From the NCBI RefSeq assembly GCF_021021555.1, contig NZ_JAINWA010000003.1, forward strand, positions 1,302,001 to 1,366,000: a stretch of 64,000 bases of DNA. The letters run 5' to 3'. The notes beneath the pieces were generated by a model. That model saw only the letters and a program-made list of their open reading frames with translations, was not told the origin of the DNA and did not search any database. Source of the stretch: Teretinema zuelzerae (GTDB taxonomy: Bacteria > Spirochaetota > Spirochaetia > Treponematales > Treponemataceae). Position 1 is the stretch's first letter, and each line of letters starts with the position of its first letter. The position numbers were made by a program, and so were the translations under genes. Shown in pieces: positions 21,501 through 28,906 of the stretch.

Positions 21501-23430
21501 GGCCTACGCGAACGCGGTGGAAGCATACGCCGACGCCGATTCGGTTTACGGCAGAACGACAGCCTCGGGAATCGAGGCCGCCACGTCAAATAAAGCCGCG
21601 ATCGCCGCCGCCCGCCACGACGCCGGCGGAACGGAACGCAGCTGGGACACCGTGTTCCCTGACGTCGCAGCCTTCCGCACGCGGACCGGCTGGACCGAAT
21701 CGCGAACCGTATTCGAATCGAGCCCGGTGGACACCAACAGCGACGGTTTCATGGACCGCGTGGAATTCCACGTATTCGACGACCTTCCCGCGTACGCGGA
21801 AACGGAAGACTGGCAGTGGGTCAGCTCGCGCGGATGGTACGCGGGAAGCGGACGCGACGACTCGGACCTCGCCCTGGCCGTGCCCGACCAACGCGGCGGC
21901 ATGAGAAGCGCCTCGGCCCTCTCGGGAATCGCCGGAGACGGATCGTTCCAGGTCAGCGCGGCCGGCTTCTCGTTCTCGAACGCGGCTACAGGACTGACCA
22001 ACGCGTACAGCACGGAAATCGGAACGACCGTCACGGACAACATCTTCAACCCCGACGGAGTCGTCAGCCTCATGGACGACGGATATCTCGCGGTATTCCT
22101 TTCTGGCCTCCAGTGGCGTATGACCGAGCAGATGTACTACGCCTACAACGAAAGCGCGAACTGGCTCACCGACCACGCGGGACTCAGGCTCAAGAGCCAC
22201 GGCCCGCGCATGTGCCTCAACAAGACGCCGCCTGAGTTCACCTTCACCGTGCAGCCCATGACCCTGCCGGGTGCCTCGAGCCCGACCGACCGCCGGCTCT
22301 ACATCCTCTTCTCCAAGCGCGTAGACGTGCAGGGGCTTGAACAAAAGCTCCGGCTCATCGACTCGAACGGCGACAACCTGATCGACCAAACCGTGCCCGC
22401 GCAATCGCCGAGTTCGGGAGCGTCCGGCGCGGACGCCTCCTGGGACGCAGTGGTCGCCCTGACGCGCGACCTCACCCTCCAGGAAATCCAGAGCCTCGTA
22501 GTCGCGCCTGAACCGGTATCGAAAATCGACCCCGACACGGGAACGACCTTCCAGGTTTCGGACATCGTAGACGAACAGCTGAACGCCATGCGGAGCGACT
22601 CGACCCATCGCGTCACCGACTTCGGCATCAACCTCGCCATGCCGCTGTACGCATCGGACGGCATCAACGCCGACGGAACCTTCGGCGCCGGACAGGGAGC
22701 GCTGCGCACCTTCGACGGAACCGGACGGCTCCTCGACCGCGACATCACCCTCTCGGTGCAGATCAATACGGGAACGACAGCCGACGTCGCCGCCTCCTCG
22801 AGCATGCAGGTCTACTTCGACGTAAACCCGGACAGCCTCGCCTACCCGGTTCTCTTCAACGACCTCTTCTCCGCGGGGCTCAAGATATGGCTGCCGGCGA
22901 TACTGCCCTCGTTCAACAACAAGGCGAACTTCGAAGCCCGCTCGCTCACGCCGGAGGTCACGCGAGACAACGGCAGGATCAGGAATTTCATCCTCCCCTC
23001 GAGCGACGCGGAAATCAAAACGGGGGCAAAGGTGGAGTTCATCTTCAAGTACGGAGACCTCTTCTGCGCCCGCCTTTCAGATCCGGCCGACATCACCAGC
23101 GTCGACCCCTGGCGCTTCTCGATCTCCGCCCTGAAAACGCAGCGCGGCGGCGTGACGATTCTGAACAACGTCATCGACTCGAACAAGCGCGAAAAAACGC
23201 TCCTGACGGTCGAAATGCCCAAGTCCGGAAACCTCGTCATCCACGTCTTCACCATGGACGGCAACATCGTGCGCACGCTTGAACGCAACAAAAAAGGAGC
23301 CGGCACCTACACCTACTCCTGGGACGGAACGAACCTCGCCGGAAACCCCGTCGCCCGCGGAATGTACTTCATCCGCGTCGTCGGCCCGGAAATGGACGAG
23401 ATTCGAAAAGTCATGGTTGTAAAAGAATAA
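14140..23430 (+). CDS. Giant surface protein, C-terminal open frame with FlgD-like Ig domain
   Basis: Last piece of the 7057 locus, in the same frame as its N-terminus; the true in-frame reading begins at 13930. It holds the last five repeats, then about 1300 residues of non-identical beta-helix repeats, then a roughly 1200-residue unique region rich in Ala/Asp. The last 90 residues (MPKSGNLVIHVFTMDGNIVRTLE, then YSWDGTNLAGNPVARGMYFIRV) match the FlgD_ig/T9SS-like C-terminal Ig domain found on large secreted proteins. If the three missing G residues are restored, the whole locus encodes 5458 aa. No catalytic domain is recognised. Confidence 0.75.
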   Translation: MTSGAITNTGTVAVGGQELTAASISGGIVSTTSGIISTTGTITTLNATTGATLNGGAGLTITNAIAGNPNLTLTGDVTLEGSVGTISNSGTLTLSGSLTSGAITNTGTVAVGGQELTAASISGGIVSTTSGIISTTGTITTLNATTGATLNGSAGLTITNAIAGNPNLTLTGSITLNGAVGTISNPGTLTLNGSLTSGAITNTGTVAVGGQELTAASISGGIVSTTSGIISTTGTITTLNATTGATLNGGAGLTITNAIAGNPNLTLTGDVTLEGSVGTISNSGTLTLNGSLTSGAITNTGTVAVGGQELTAASISGGIVSTTSGIISTTGTITTLNATTGATLNGGAGLTITNAIAGNPNLTLTGSITLNGAVGTISNPGTLTLNGSLTSGAITNTGTVAVGGQELTAASISGGIVSTTSGIISTTGTITTLNATTGATLNGGAGLTITNAIAGNPNLTLTGDVTLEGSVGTISNSGTLTLSGALDVNGNLNITAGILAANGNNITLAGNWTNSGTFTSGGGTQTVTFDGATNQSIVSGAASFNNLVVNKTAGTLNLGTITFNVTEAMNVLQGAFSQNGDNTAPPLPARIQTLGSLTVGAGATCVWDNPAAGGDLTINGNLVNGGTLNFNNKQVTIGGTVTGNVTFLDLIIPSGKTVAQQPASSIRVLRHFTIENGGFYVHNGMPLILGGGSIITGTIRDDNAALNVLQSLGAVTIDSGGAGTVKTLQTDIEAVSITVNANASASITGSSLTVNGNLSGTGTVTAAGSQNIDVNGNLSTATVNLNTSSATINITGNFTPAAFTAGNSTVIFDGAGSVIDRPAGGYSFYNLTMALSSAASLLQASEEITVTNQFTMTSGDFWAGTFTHLIAGNWNSSGEDVTWNETSAGSSTIRMTDGAPNITAKAADRFYNLILNSGGTIAASTPSGTVTVLGTFTAAANGTGGTLILTGNDTLSVAGAFDLRPGTTGASLTENTSTVVLAGSGDQTARTNNQSFNNLTINGRSSGTVTFTDALNVTNPAAGLTAGAGAYNIAINDGGSAANYVTFNNTGTLTINTSDAETFSLPLGAEKTSGEKILSGTIALSGAANFNFGTAGQVSIPVNCRIGGSTGTITLRDAVIENGATLTLGNAGTASANVIALNSTSGTAGGTPSNITFDNLNANVTVAGNIGTDIGTVSLVKTGGLARFAGDISAATLSTSAGAFNIRIEGGTGTATATTITNAAVFNNSGFLALGNALDDEFVFAAGFTHTAGATELFGDFNTTNAAISLAAATLAGQTEITTSTAAASGGTITMASLAGPFALGVTAGTGNISITGATGANDATRLGAITISSAGNASFGGAVYCQSLAQTAGSGTTSFAGILDMSGAAGADLNGTNFSFAGAVASAGPLDITHTGTLILPDAADCVLQGRFLQDGAGTVSLGADISTTGDAITFTGPITLTHNAAFNATAGGSAAGADVLLDAGATLDGPFNLAIEAGAGTIVFSENIGASQAVGDGTGASVTAITSATAADAVYFPGTVRTNNGLSVQGNATATENISVLGSETGTVFTKNTVLDGLDFASAGSITFGSSAANTLVLSAGAVLIDADGSLTVNARTDGAQDLTLAVTGGSIFNGAVGSATAIGDGTGASITINSTGATLFETGATVRTATGISQANAAGTVTFRANVSVLSAETPSAFQGNLAINTAEDFAFDTAGELAIGNAATNTLEVTGAAGNTATFRTRDPANGRITLNSAASSALSVRIENAGVFRTNEDADLTLSGSAAFTQTAPAAPIATITDNRAMIAGSIASAGGAIRFDSETFIFGSAGDMTLEAAGNAASDSIYFAQDRHVAAGDGTANKTVVFGSPASSGRNIILTQGRLGFGTTAARRALTSALDQVYLNGNPADMFADADSGVASLRAYENAARAGLTASVNGSVRNAYPDGSAIPALYTGEIDGATLSGKTIFIGKNFYANGTDFAAADAANPWTISLPDNNDALAAFAEAYRSEIANSRVTVQGSEATGAAGDFFAWVSAAENCTDGGGNAVAASDDGTLSVSAGWSFSRPYLLAENSSLATGAALSGTYTVFDDVVRVEFRDEAGNARRIENSRGEIAQAVANGAVTFNGDGTARTAFSGAFKDPACTVGTDDVSIPNEKGELVDLSVFYLRTDPADPAQRWNTDATGMSPGDVDASDGTTSSDRGRNADATYAAASPATRNSVPDMEISKATALLYQTLRDEHKNRIARYTGESATPAAANALPGARFTATGDRCRPALVEVLAGQELHVSDPKNNAANYFAWDGHNYLELRWSEPVDIGGLADSGALARNVRSTSDFDASTPYGGALRMSGSSLVLSGYFTALQGAAPEALAWQDGTRNLVSAPADAADALTANSLYRIFDLASTQAKLEGGTLAEAAHPHRLRVYLAGYADALPANAAAWKWFWPGYIENISDPTGAEIRAAANSLIRDRAAYANAVEAYADADSVYGRTTASGIEAATSNKAAIAAARHDAGGTERSWDTVFPDVAAFRTRTGWTESRTVFESSPVDTNSDGFMDRVEFHVFDDLPAYAETEDWQWVSSRGWYAGSGRDDSDLALAVPDQRGGMRSASALSGIAGDGSFQVSAAGFSFSNAATGLTNAYSTEIGTTVTDNIFNPDGVVSLMDDGYLAVFLSGLQWRMTEQMYYAYNESANWLTDHAGLRLKSHGPRMCLNKTPPEFTFTVQPMTLPGASSPTDRRLYILFSKRVDVQGLEQKLRLIDSNGDNLIDQTVPAQSPSSGASGADASWDAVVALTRDLTLQEIQSLVVAPEPVSKIDPDTGTTFQVSDIVDEQLNAMRSDSTHRVTDFGINLAMPLYASDGINADGTFGAGQGALRTFDGTGRLLDRDITLSVQINTGTTADVAASSSMQVYFDVNPDSLAYPVLFNDLFSAGLKIWLPAILPSFNNKANFEARSLTPEVTRDNGRIRNFILPSSDAEIKTGAKVEFIFKYGDLFCARLSDPADITSVDPWRFSISALKTQRGGVTILNNVIDSNKREKTLLTVEMPKSGNLVIHVFTMDGNIVRTLERNKKGAGTYTYSWDGTNLAGNPVARGMYFIRVVGPEMDEIRKVMVVKE

Positions 23431-23444
23431 AGACCGAGGCAGGA
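23429..23444 (+). repeat. Dispersed 16-bp element, copy 1
   Basis: AAAGACCGAGGCAGGA overlaps the stop codon of the giant gene and is repeated exactly at 37418-37433, just after the U32 gene. In both places a GGCGGCGC block follows. GACCG here can pair with CGGTC about 40 nt downstream, so the element may be part of a terminator family. Confidence 0.5.
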
Positions 23445-23554
23445 AGGGCAACGGGAGGCGGCGCCGCACGGTCGGAGCCCCCTCCCGGCCAGTCCTTGCC
23501 GGGGCGCATCGCTCCTCGCCGCCCGTCAGCCGATTGCGGCCGCGGCGGCTGCCC

Positions 23555-23622
23555 CGCTTACCGACAGAGTGCCGCGCTTACCGGCGGCGTGTCACGCTTA
23601 CCGGCGGCTGTCGCGCTTACCG
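23555..23622 (+). repeat. Four CGCTTACCG repeats with 19-20 nt period
   Basis: CGCTTACCG occurs at 23555, 23575, 23595 and 23614, linked by GC-rich spacers with GGCGGC. The array ends 1 nt before the stop codon of the GNAT gene on the other strand. No gene is seen in 23431-23623. Confidence 0.7.
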
Positions 23623-23623
23623 G

Positions 23624-24268
23624 CTACGAATTCCTCACATACGATCTGATCAGCATCTTAAAAAGTTCCTGACTATAGTGAAACGCTTTTTCCTTTTTCT
23701 CGAATTGAGAGTCGAATTCCTCTGCTTCACGCCTGTCAAAGTCGAACGCATCGCTTTGTTGCGCTTTCCACTTTTTGCCGCCGAGGAAACCATCCCGAGT
23801 TTCCAGCACTAATAAGCCCAAGGGAAATTCGCCGGCCATGTTGCTTACGTTATAGTCGATCCCGTTTTTAAACCCGTGCGTGCAATAATTGTGAGGATCG
23901 CCGTAAATTGTAATCGCCGGTATTTCTCTTTCTTGCACTATCTGCCTGGTTTTTCGTATGAGCGCGCTGCCGATTCCTTTTCTCTGATAATCGGGATGCA
24001 CGCATAAGGGGCCGAAAGAAACGGTCTCGACCTTTTCTCCGTCTTCGCCGTGCAAATACGATTCGGTATACATGATCGATCCGACTATTTTTCCGTCTGC
24101 TTCGGCGATATAATCGAGTTCCGCAATAAAATCCTTATGACCGCGCAAGATATGGCATAAATAGTGCTCGTCGCATCCGGGACCATAGAGATTCCAAAAA
24201 GCTTCTCGCGTCATTTTTTCTACTTCCAGATAATCTCGCGGTTCTTCCAAACGCAGTTTGATGTCCAT
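23624..24268 (-). CDS. GNAT family N-acetyltransferase
   Basis: The 214-aa product has the acetyl-CoA binding motif A, VHPDYQRKGIGSALI (about residues 91-105), after the YIAEADGKIVGSIMY strand, as in YhbS-type acetyltransferases. Substrate is not predictable. An AGAGGA ribosome site precedes the ATG. The gene and the next two on this strand are visibly AT-richer than the surrounding GC-rich DNA. The C-terminal tail (residues 165-214, rich in Lys/Glu/Asp) goes beyond a minimal GNAT domain. Confidence 0.85.
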   Translation of the reverse strand: MDIKLRLEEPRDYLEVEKMTREAFWNLYGPGCDEHYLCHILRGHKDFIAELDYIAEADGKIVGSIMYTESYLHGEDGEKVETVSFGPLCVHPDYQRKGIGSALIRKTRQIVQEREIPAITIYGDPHNYCTHGFKNGIDYNVSNMAGEFPLGLLVLETRDGFLGGKKWKAQQSDAFDFDRREAEEFDSQFEKKEKAFHYSQELFKMLIRSYVRNS

Positions 24269-24321
24269 GCAATCCTCTTTATTTCACGAATGATCCAACC
24301 CTGATCAAACAGCTCCGGGCG

Positions 24322-24960
24322 TTAGGCGCTGCATCGCTTTACAACTTCTTTTAACTCTGCCATCGAATCGATTATTCTATAGTCGGCGTTCTCTTTTGTT
24401 TCCTGATGTCCGTTTCTGTATATAACGCAATCGGCTCCGATTGCCTGCGCTGCTTCGTAATCATGAAACATATCCCCGATGAAAAGAATTTTATCTTCTT
24501 TGCCGAATTCCGTTCTCAATTCTTTCGCCTTCTCAATTTTACTCACAACGGAAAAATCGTCGTTGCCGACTATCTTTTTGAAATACCGGGAAATGTTCTT
24601 TTCGGAAACCTGTACGTCCAAACTTTTCTGTTCGGAAGCGGAAACGATGTATTGGTCAATGTTGCATCCGTCGATATATTCCAGGATGCCTTCTATTTCA
24701 TTCGTCAACAGCATGGAGCTGAATCTTTGCTTATAGAGATGGTTGTACTCTTTCGCGATCGATTCAAACGATTCTTCCGAAAAATCGAATCCGATATCCA
24801 TATAAAAGCTCTTGATCGGCATTCGGAAGAACCGTTTATACGTCTCTTTGCCGATAACCGGCAGAGACCGCTTTTTCAACAACTCGTTCACAATGGAGAT
24901 ATTCTCGTCGACATCGTTCAGCAAGGTGCCGTTCCAATCCCATACAACTAATGAATACAC
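24322..24960 (-). CDS. HAD family hydrolase
   Basis: Cytoplasmic 212-aa haloacid-dehalogenase fold protein of the phosphoglycolate-phosphatase-like kind. Motif I is VVWDWNGTLLND, with Asn where most phosphatases have the second Asp; this DWNGT form occurs in a known HAD subgroup. Motif II is IVSASE and motifs III/IV are the Lys after IE and KILFIGDMFHDYEAA. The GTG at 24960 is chosen because AGGAG precedes it by 6 nt; an in-frame ATG at 24996 has no ribosome site. The stop codon lies in GCCTAAC, an integron-core-like heptamer. Confidence 0.8.
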   Translation of the reverse strand: MYSLVVWDWNGTLLNDVDENISIVNELLKKRSLPVIGKETYKRFFRMPIKSFYMDIGFDFSEESFESIAKEYNHLYKQRFSSMLLTNEIEGILEYIDGCNIDQYIVSASEQKSLDVQVSEKNISRYFKKIVGNDDFSVVSKIEKAKELRTEFGKEDKILFIGDMFHDYEAAQAIGADCVIYRNGHQETKENADYRIIDSMAELKEVVKRCSA

Positions 24961-25000
24961 GTTAACTCCTGAATGCCGTGAAATAGCCTCATGCATTAAA

Positions 25001-25543
25001 TCAATTTTTTTTCGTACGCAAAAAATAATGCTCGCCCTCGTATGCAGAGCCTTCATGGAAGCCTGTTTCCGCTAACGCTTTGCGCCTTTCAACGGCTTGG
25101 GGCATTGCCTTGGTGGCAATCGCATCAACCCCGAACAGATCAAAAAAGTTTTCGCCGCATACGTTAAATAGTTCGGCTAAATAACGGGCGTTTTCATATC
25201 CGGACAAAATATCGACACGAAGAATTCCTGTTGTAACTTTGTATGTTCCTACATACCCGAACATTTCCACTGTTCCGACAGCTTTGGACAAGGATCTATC
25301 CACAATCGCAAAGCGTATAAACTCTTGTTCGGAATAAGCAAAGAGCCAGGCTTTAATGCATTGAACCATGTCCTCGATTCGATACATGCAAAAATCGCCG
25401 GAACACCTGTCGGTATTAAACAGCGGTTGCGCCTTGCCGTCCGAATAGCATTTAAGCAGATCTTCTGAATCGGATTCAGATACGAGTCTTAACAAAAAGC
25501 TGTCTGTTTCAAAAACAGGGCATTCATCATAGGGATTTTTCAC
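25001..25543 (-). CDS. GNAT-type acetyltransferase (RimJ/RimL-like)
   Basis: 180-aa protein beginning VKNPYDECPVFETDSFLLRLV, the usual opening strand of RimJ/RimL-type acetyltransferases. FIRFAIVDRSLSKAVGTVEMFGY and the AVERRKALAETGFHEG C-terminus fit the fold, while the central acetyl-CoA loop is atypical (ENARYLAELFNVC). The GTG start at 25543 has AGGAG 7-8 nt upstream, better than ATGs at 25570 and 25561. It lies 40 nt upstream of the HAD gene and probably shares its transcript. Confidence 0.7.
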   Translation of the reverse strand: MKNPYDECPVFETDSFLLRLVSESDSEDLLKCYSDGKAQPLFNTDRCSGDFCMYRIEDMVQCIKAWLFAYSEQEFIRFAIVDRSLSKAVGTVEMFGYVGTYKVTTGILRVDILSGYENARYLAELFNVCGENFFDLFGVDAIATKAMPQAVERRKALAETGFHEGSAYEGEHYFLRTKKN

Positions 25544-25584
25544 GGAAACTCTCCTCGTCATAAAGAACAATTAAACTCCGGCGC

Positions 25585-27003
25585 TCACTCGAGAGAGAAG
25601 GACGCGAACTCGGCCCGACCTTCTCCTTCGTAGCGGAAATAGAGAGGATGAGTTCCGTCGGGAACTGAGAGTTCCGAACGGTATTCGGTCCATACGTTCG
25701 TAAAGTCGACTGCGAGTAGCGCGGCCGCAGGACCGCCGGGCGACGTTGAAACTACGAAGGAGCCGCGGCAGTAGCCCCGGACGCTCATGCGGATCGAACG
25801 AGCGCCCGCGAAGTCGAAGTATTTAAATCCCGCGACGGCTCCGTCCATCATGTTGGCGATATATCCGTCAACCTCGTCCCCGTCCCTGCCTTCCTGAGTG
25901 ATATGAGGGAAGCGATTGTCCGCGACGGCGGCCTGCGCGGTATAGAGGGACGGAACTGCGCACCAGAGATTGCAGGCCATGTACGCGGGATATTCGCCGC
26001 GGCCGGCAAGAGGCTTTCCGGATAAGCCCTGCGACGTCATCTCTGCCTGGACGAACGATCCGTCCGCGAGACGGGCGATCGGTTCCGCGCAGCCCTGCCG
26101 GCAGAAGGTCGTGCCGTGGGTATGTCGGTGGTAGAAGACGTAGAAACGCCCGCCTATCTCGACGAGGCTGCCGTGGTTGTTTCCGCCGTAGTACGCGGGA
26201 GTCTCCGACTCCTTATATCCCCCGATGTGAAGGTCGTTGTTGCTGACGAGTACGCCTCCGTACCGGAAGCCTCCGTCGGGCCGATCGCTCGTCGCGTAGC
26301 AAAGCTCGTGCATGACGATGGACGAGTAGATGAAATAGTAGATATCGCCGAATTTCCTGATGCTCGCCGCCTCGAAGTACTCATGGCCCTCGAACCCCGA
26401 ACCCTTCGAAAAAGGTTCGCTCGGAAGCAGATTTTCCGGTCCCCTGATAAGGGTGAGCATGTCGGGACCGATCACGCTCGCCATCGGTCCGGTGCGGGAG
26501 GCGTCGCCGCGGGCGCAAAAGCCGGTATAGAGATAGGTCTGATCCCCTTCTGTAAGCACGCCGGGGTCGAATTGGGGTTCGTCTCCCGGAACGGCGCCGA
26601 GAAGGCCTCCGTCGGGACGGCGGACGTATCCGTAAAACGAAAAGGGGCCGGCGGGCCGGTCGGACACGGCCACCGACACGACAGAAACCTTGTCCAGAAC
26701 GTAGTACAGGTAATAGCGGCCGTCAGGCCCCTGAGTCGCGTCGGGAGCGTAGAGGCACATCGCGCCCGCGGGGTTCAGAGGATCGTCGGTTTTTTTGTAG
26801 ATGACGCCTTCGAAGGTCCAGAGCGTAAGATCATTCACCGGAGCCGACCAGCATACATAATCGCCGAGGCAGAAAACATGGCCGTTGAAATAGTCATGGG
26901 ATCCGTACACGTACACGCGGTCGCCGAAAACGTGCGGCTCTCCGTCCGGTACGTATTCCCAGGAAGGAAGATAGGGGTTTCCGCGTGTTCTGTATGTTTT
27001 CAT
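25585..27003 (-). CDS. Glycoside hydrolase family 43 protein (arabinofuranosidase/xylosidase-like)
   Basis: 472-aa five-bladed beta-propeller glycosidase with a C-terminal beta-sandwich resembling a carbohydrate-binding module (about residues 355-472). Expected catalytic acids are visible: Asp in the N-terminal PDGEPHVFGDRVYVYGSHD segment, Asp88 in YAPDATQ and Glu211 in YFEAASIRK. There is no signal peptide, so it should act in the cytoplasm on imported arabino- or xylo-oligosaccharides. A TATACT box ends 7 nt before the ATG and no ribosome site is seen. No sugar transporter lies beside it. Confidence 0.85.
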   Translation of the reverse strand: MKTYRTRGNPYLPSWEYVPDGEPHVFGDRVYVYGSHDYFNGHVFCLGDYVCWSAPVNDLTLWTFEGVIYKKTDDPLNPAGAMCLYAPDATQGPDGRYYLYYVLDKVSVVSVAVSDRPAGPFSFYGYVRRPDGGLLGAVPGDEPQFDPGVLTEGDQTYLYTGFCARGDASRTGPMASVIGPDMLTLIRGPENLLPSEPFSKGSGFEGHEYFEAASIRKFGDIYYFIYSSIVMHELCYATSDRPDGGFRYGGVLVSNNDLHIGGYKESETPAYYGGNNHGSLVEIGGRFYVFYHRHTHGTTFCRQGCAEPIARLADGSFVQAEMTSQGLSGKPLAGRGEYPAYMACNLWCAVPSLYTAQAAVADNRFPHITQEGRDGDEVDGYIANMMDGAVAGFKYFDFAGARSIRMSVRGYCRGSFVVSTSPGGPAAALLAVDFTNVWTEYRSELSVPDGTHPLYFRYEGEGRAEFASFSLE

Positions 27004-27010
27004 GTCGGCT

Positions 27011-27038
27011 AGTATACACGCGGTTTATTATCGTTGAA
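27011..27038 (-). promoter_or_regulatory. Promoter of the GH43 gene (leaderless layout)
   Basis: On the minus strand TTCAAC (27038-27033), 16-nt spacer, TATACT (27016-27011), then 7 nt to the ATG. The -35 is weak but the -10 is good; the expected start point coincides with the start codon. Confidence 0.5.
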
Positions 27039-27252
27039 ACCGAAAAATTTATTTTTTAGGCACCCGTTCGCACTTTTTTTTACCCGGCAATCGCATGAAC
27101 ACTCATCAGGCTACGCCCGTTATTCGATACAAGAGGGATCGATATTTTGCCTTGCCGAAATATGCGAACTAATACGCGAAGACACTCGCATCTCTTTCTT
27201 GCCGGTTTACAGCCAAGACGTCCGGGCAAAAACGCGAAATCCCGGGCGTTTT

Positions 27253-28476
27253 TCAATACCCGTCCGCATACGCCCGCAACTCCGGTTGCGCCAACAGAAC
27301 GCGCCCGGGGCTGGAATCAGTTAGGTCGAGGATAAGTTCGAGAACTTCATCTGGATATTCTTCGGTAAATTGTGGATTACCTTCTGATGAAACCCAGGCT
27401 ACAATTTTTCTCCATCCGGAACCGGAGGAATACAGATACTTTCCATCCTGAACAACGAGCGTGTCCTGTTGTGTAGTCTGCAATTGCTTGAAAGTCACTC
27501 TAAGAGTATCGAGATGATAGGGCGCCGGTATCGCGTCAACCAGGGGATCTTCCCGTATCCACACTGAAAAGCGATACAGCATATTCATTAGAGGAGGATT
27601 TGTTTGATTCGGTGCGAGAAGAAGCCTCAATCGAGGTTGTTGGAGACTCCGCCGAATCCGAAAATCGTCGATAACCATAGAAATCAAACCGCTATTATTC
27701 TGAATTGTAAACTGATTCGGATCAGCCGCGGAAAAGTTCACTTTTTCGGTTCCATACGTTTCAACATTTGCAGTCAAACCGATTGGCGTCTCATTGATGA
27801 AAAAAGATTTAGAAGCATCACTTATCGGCTCATTTTTAATCCATGCAAAAAACAAGTCGTAAGAGGCGGTCGGGTCTACTATTCCGTCCGCGAGAGAAAG
27901 ATTCCATATCGCTGTCTCTCCCGTGTTTCCACTATAAATAGATAGCGAACGTCCATGGATGTTTCCGCTTCCCTCGAAGGTCCGGAACGAGGTTACTGAA
28001 ATAGTGGTAACCCATCCAGCGGGCGGATAGGTATCGTCTGTAGTTCCCTCGAAATCGCCGCCGGTAACAAGGTTGGCGAGTTCGAGGCGGTAGACGGGGG
28101 CGTTTGCGGAGAGGCCGTCGGGGAGGGCTGAGCCGTAGCCTGAGGCTCCGGCGGTTTTGTAGTTAGCGTCTGCTACAGGAGTCAGGGTCATGTAGGGGTA
28201 CGGGTTCCCGCCGGCCCAGTCGGTGGCGTAGCGCCAGGCGAAGTCCCATTGGCCGGTAACAGGGTCTTCAGGATCGGCGACGGGATCTGTGACCGGAACC
28301 ATGGCGTCGAACCCGATCGATTCGATGAAGTTGGCTTCGCCGTAGTATTCGTCGGAAAAACTGCGTTTGTAGGTAAACAAATCGCAGGAGGAAAAAAGGA
28401 ACAAGGAAGCCGAAACCGCGCAAAACGCGGACAGACAAGCGGAAATACTGATTGAAAACAGGTGTAACCGTTTCAT
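27253..28476 (-). CDS. Putative lipoprotein of unknown function
   Basis: 407-aa exported protein. The signal sequence MKRLHLFSISISACLSAFCA ends in a lipobox LFSSC, so the mature Cys is expected to be lipidated. The mature part is rich in Thr, Asp and aromatic residues with segments like FRTFEGSGNIHGRSLSIYSG and IWNLSLADGIVDPTASYDLFFAW, suggesting a beta-sandwich, carbohydrate-binding-like domain. The ATG at 28476 is chosen because AGAGG precedes it by 5 nt; the frame continues upstream without a signal peptide. No family is recognised. Confidence 0.75.
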   Translation of the reverse strand: MKRLHLFSISISACLSAFCAVSASLFLFSSCDLFTYKRSFSDEYYGEANFIESIGFDAMVPVTDPVADPEDPVTGQWDFAWRYATDWAGGNPYPYMTLTPVADANYKTAGASGYGSALPDGLSANAPVYRLELANLVTGGDFEGTTDDTYPPAGWVTTISVTSFRTFEGSGNIHGRSLSIYSGNTGETAIWNLSLADGIVDPTASYDLFFAWIKNEPISDASKSFFINETPIGLTANVETYGTEKVNFSAADPNQFTIQNNSGLISMVIDDFRIRRSLQQPRLRLLLAPNQTNPPLMNMLYRFSVWIREDPLVDAIPAPYHLDTLRVTFKQLQTTQQDTLVVQDGKYLYSSGSGWRKIVAWVSSEGNPQFTEEYPDEVLELILDLTDSSPGRVLLAQPELRAYADGY

Positions 28477-28491
28477 GGCGCCTCTTGTTTC

Positions 28492-28520
28492 AGTATACCG
28501 CATCGGACGAGGCTTGACAA
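28492..28520 (-). promoter_or_regulatory. Promoter of the 28476 lipoprotein gene
   Basis: On the minus strand TTGTCA (28520-28515), 17-nt spacer, TATACT (28497-28492). Its -35 box overlaps the -35 of the opposing PilZ promoter, so the two divergent promoters should compete. Confidence 0.7.
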
Positions 28521-28541
28521 AGGGGAAAAATCGGGTATTCT
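28514..28541 (+). promoter_or_regulatory. Promoter of the PilZ gene
   Basis: TTGACA (28514-28519), 16-nt spacer, TATTCT (28536-28541), then 11 nt to the ATG at 28553. The predicted leader is about 5 nt and contains no ribosome site. Confidence 0.7.
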
Positions 28542-28552
28542 GATGCCCAAGT

Positions 28553-28906
28553 ATGAGTATCAACGAAAGGCGAATGCCGCGCTACCCCGATTTTGCCCGG
28601 GCGTGCCTCAAGGGACACTGCGAGTTTCCCGGTTATCTTGAAGACGTGAGCAAAACAGGATGCAAGGTGCGCTTTGCGCAGGACTTCGGCATCGACCTTG
28701 AAAACGAATACACCCTCACCATCCTTCCGGGCTTCCGTTCGGGAATAAAAGAGTTCGAGCTGACCGTTTGCCCGCAATGGGTGGAAAACGGAGCCGATTC
28801 CTGCGAAATAGGCTTTCAGGTTCTGCACTCCCCGGGAATCCGCCACTATGCCCGCTACGTAGACATACTCGCTGAACAGGGCGAAGAAGAACTCCAGGAA
28901 GCATGA
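28553..28906 (+). CDS. PilZ domain protein (cyclic-di-GMP binding)
   Basis: Single-domain 117-aa protein. The two c-di-GMP contact motifs are present: RRMPR (R6 and R10, the RxxxR switch) and EDVSKTG (D31, S33, G36 of DxSxxG). Such stand-alone PilZ proteins act as c-di-GMP effectors in motility or envelope functions; the partner is not known. An internal ATG at 28574 has a partial ribosome site but would remove the first Arg of the motif, so the 28553 start is kept. It overlaps the next gene by 4 nt (ATGA). Confidence 0.88.
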   Translation: MSINERRMPRYPDFARACLKGHCEFPGYLEDVSKTGCKVRFAQDFGIDLENEYTLTILPGFRSGIKEFELTVCPQWVENGADSCEIGFQVLHSPGIRHYARYVDILAEQGEEELQEA

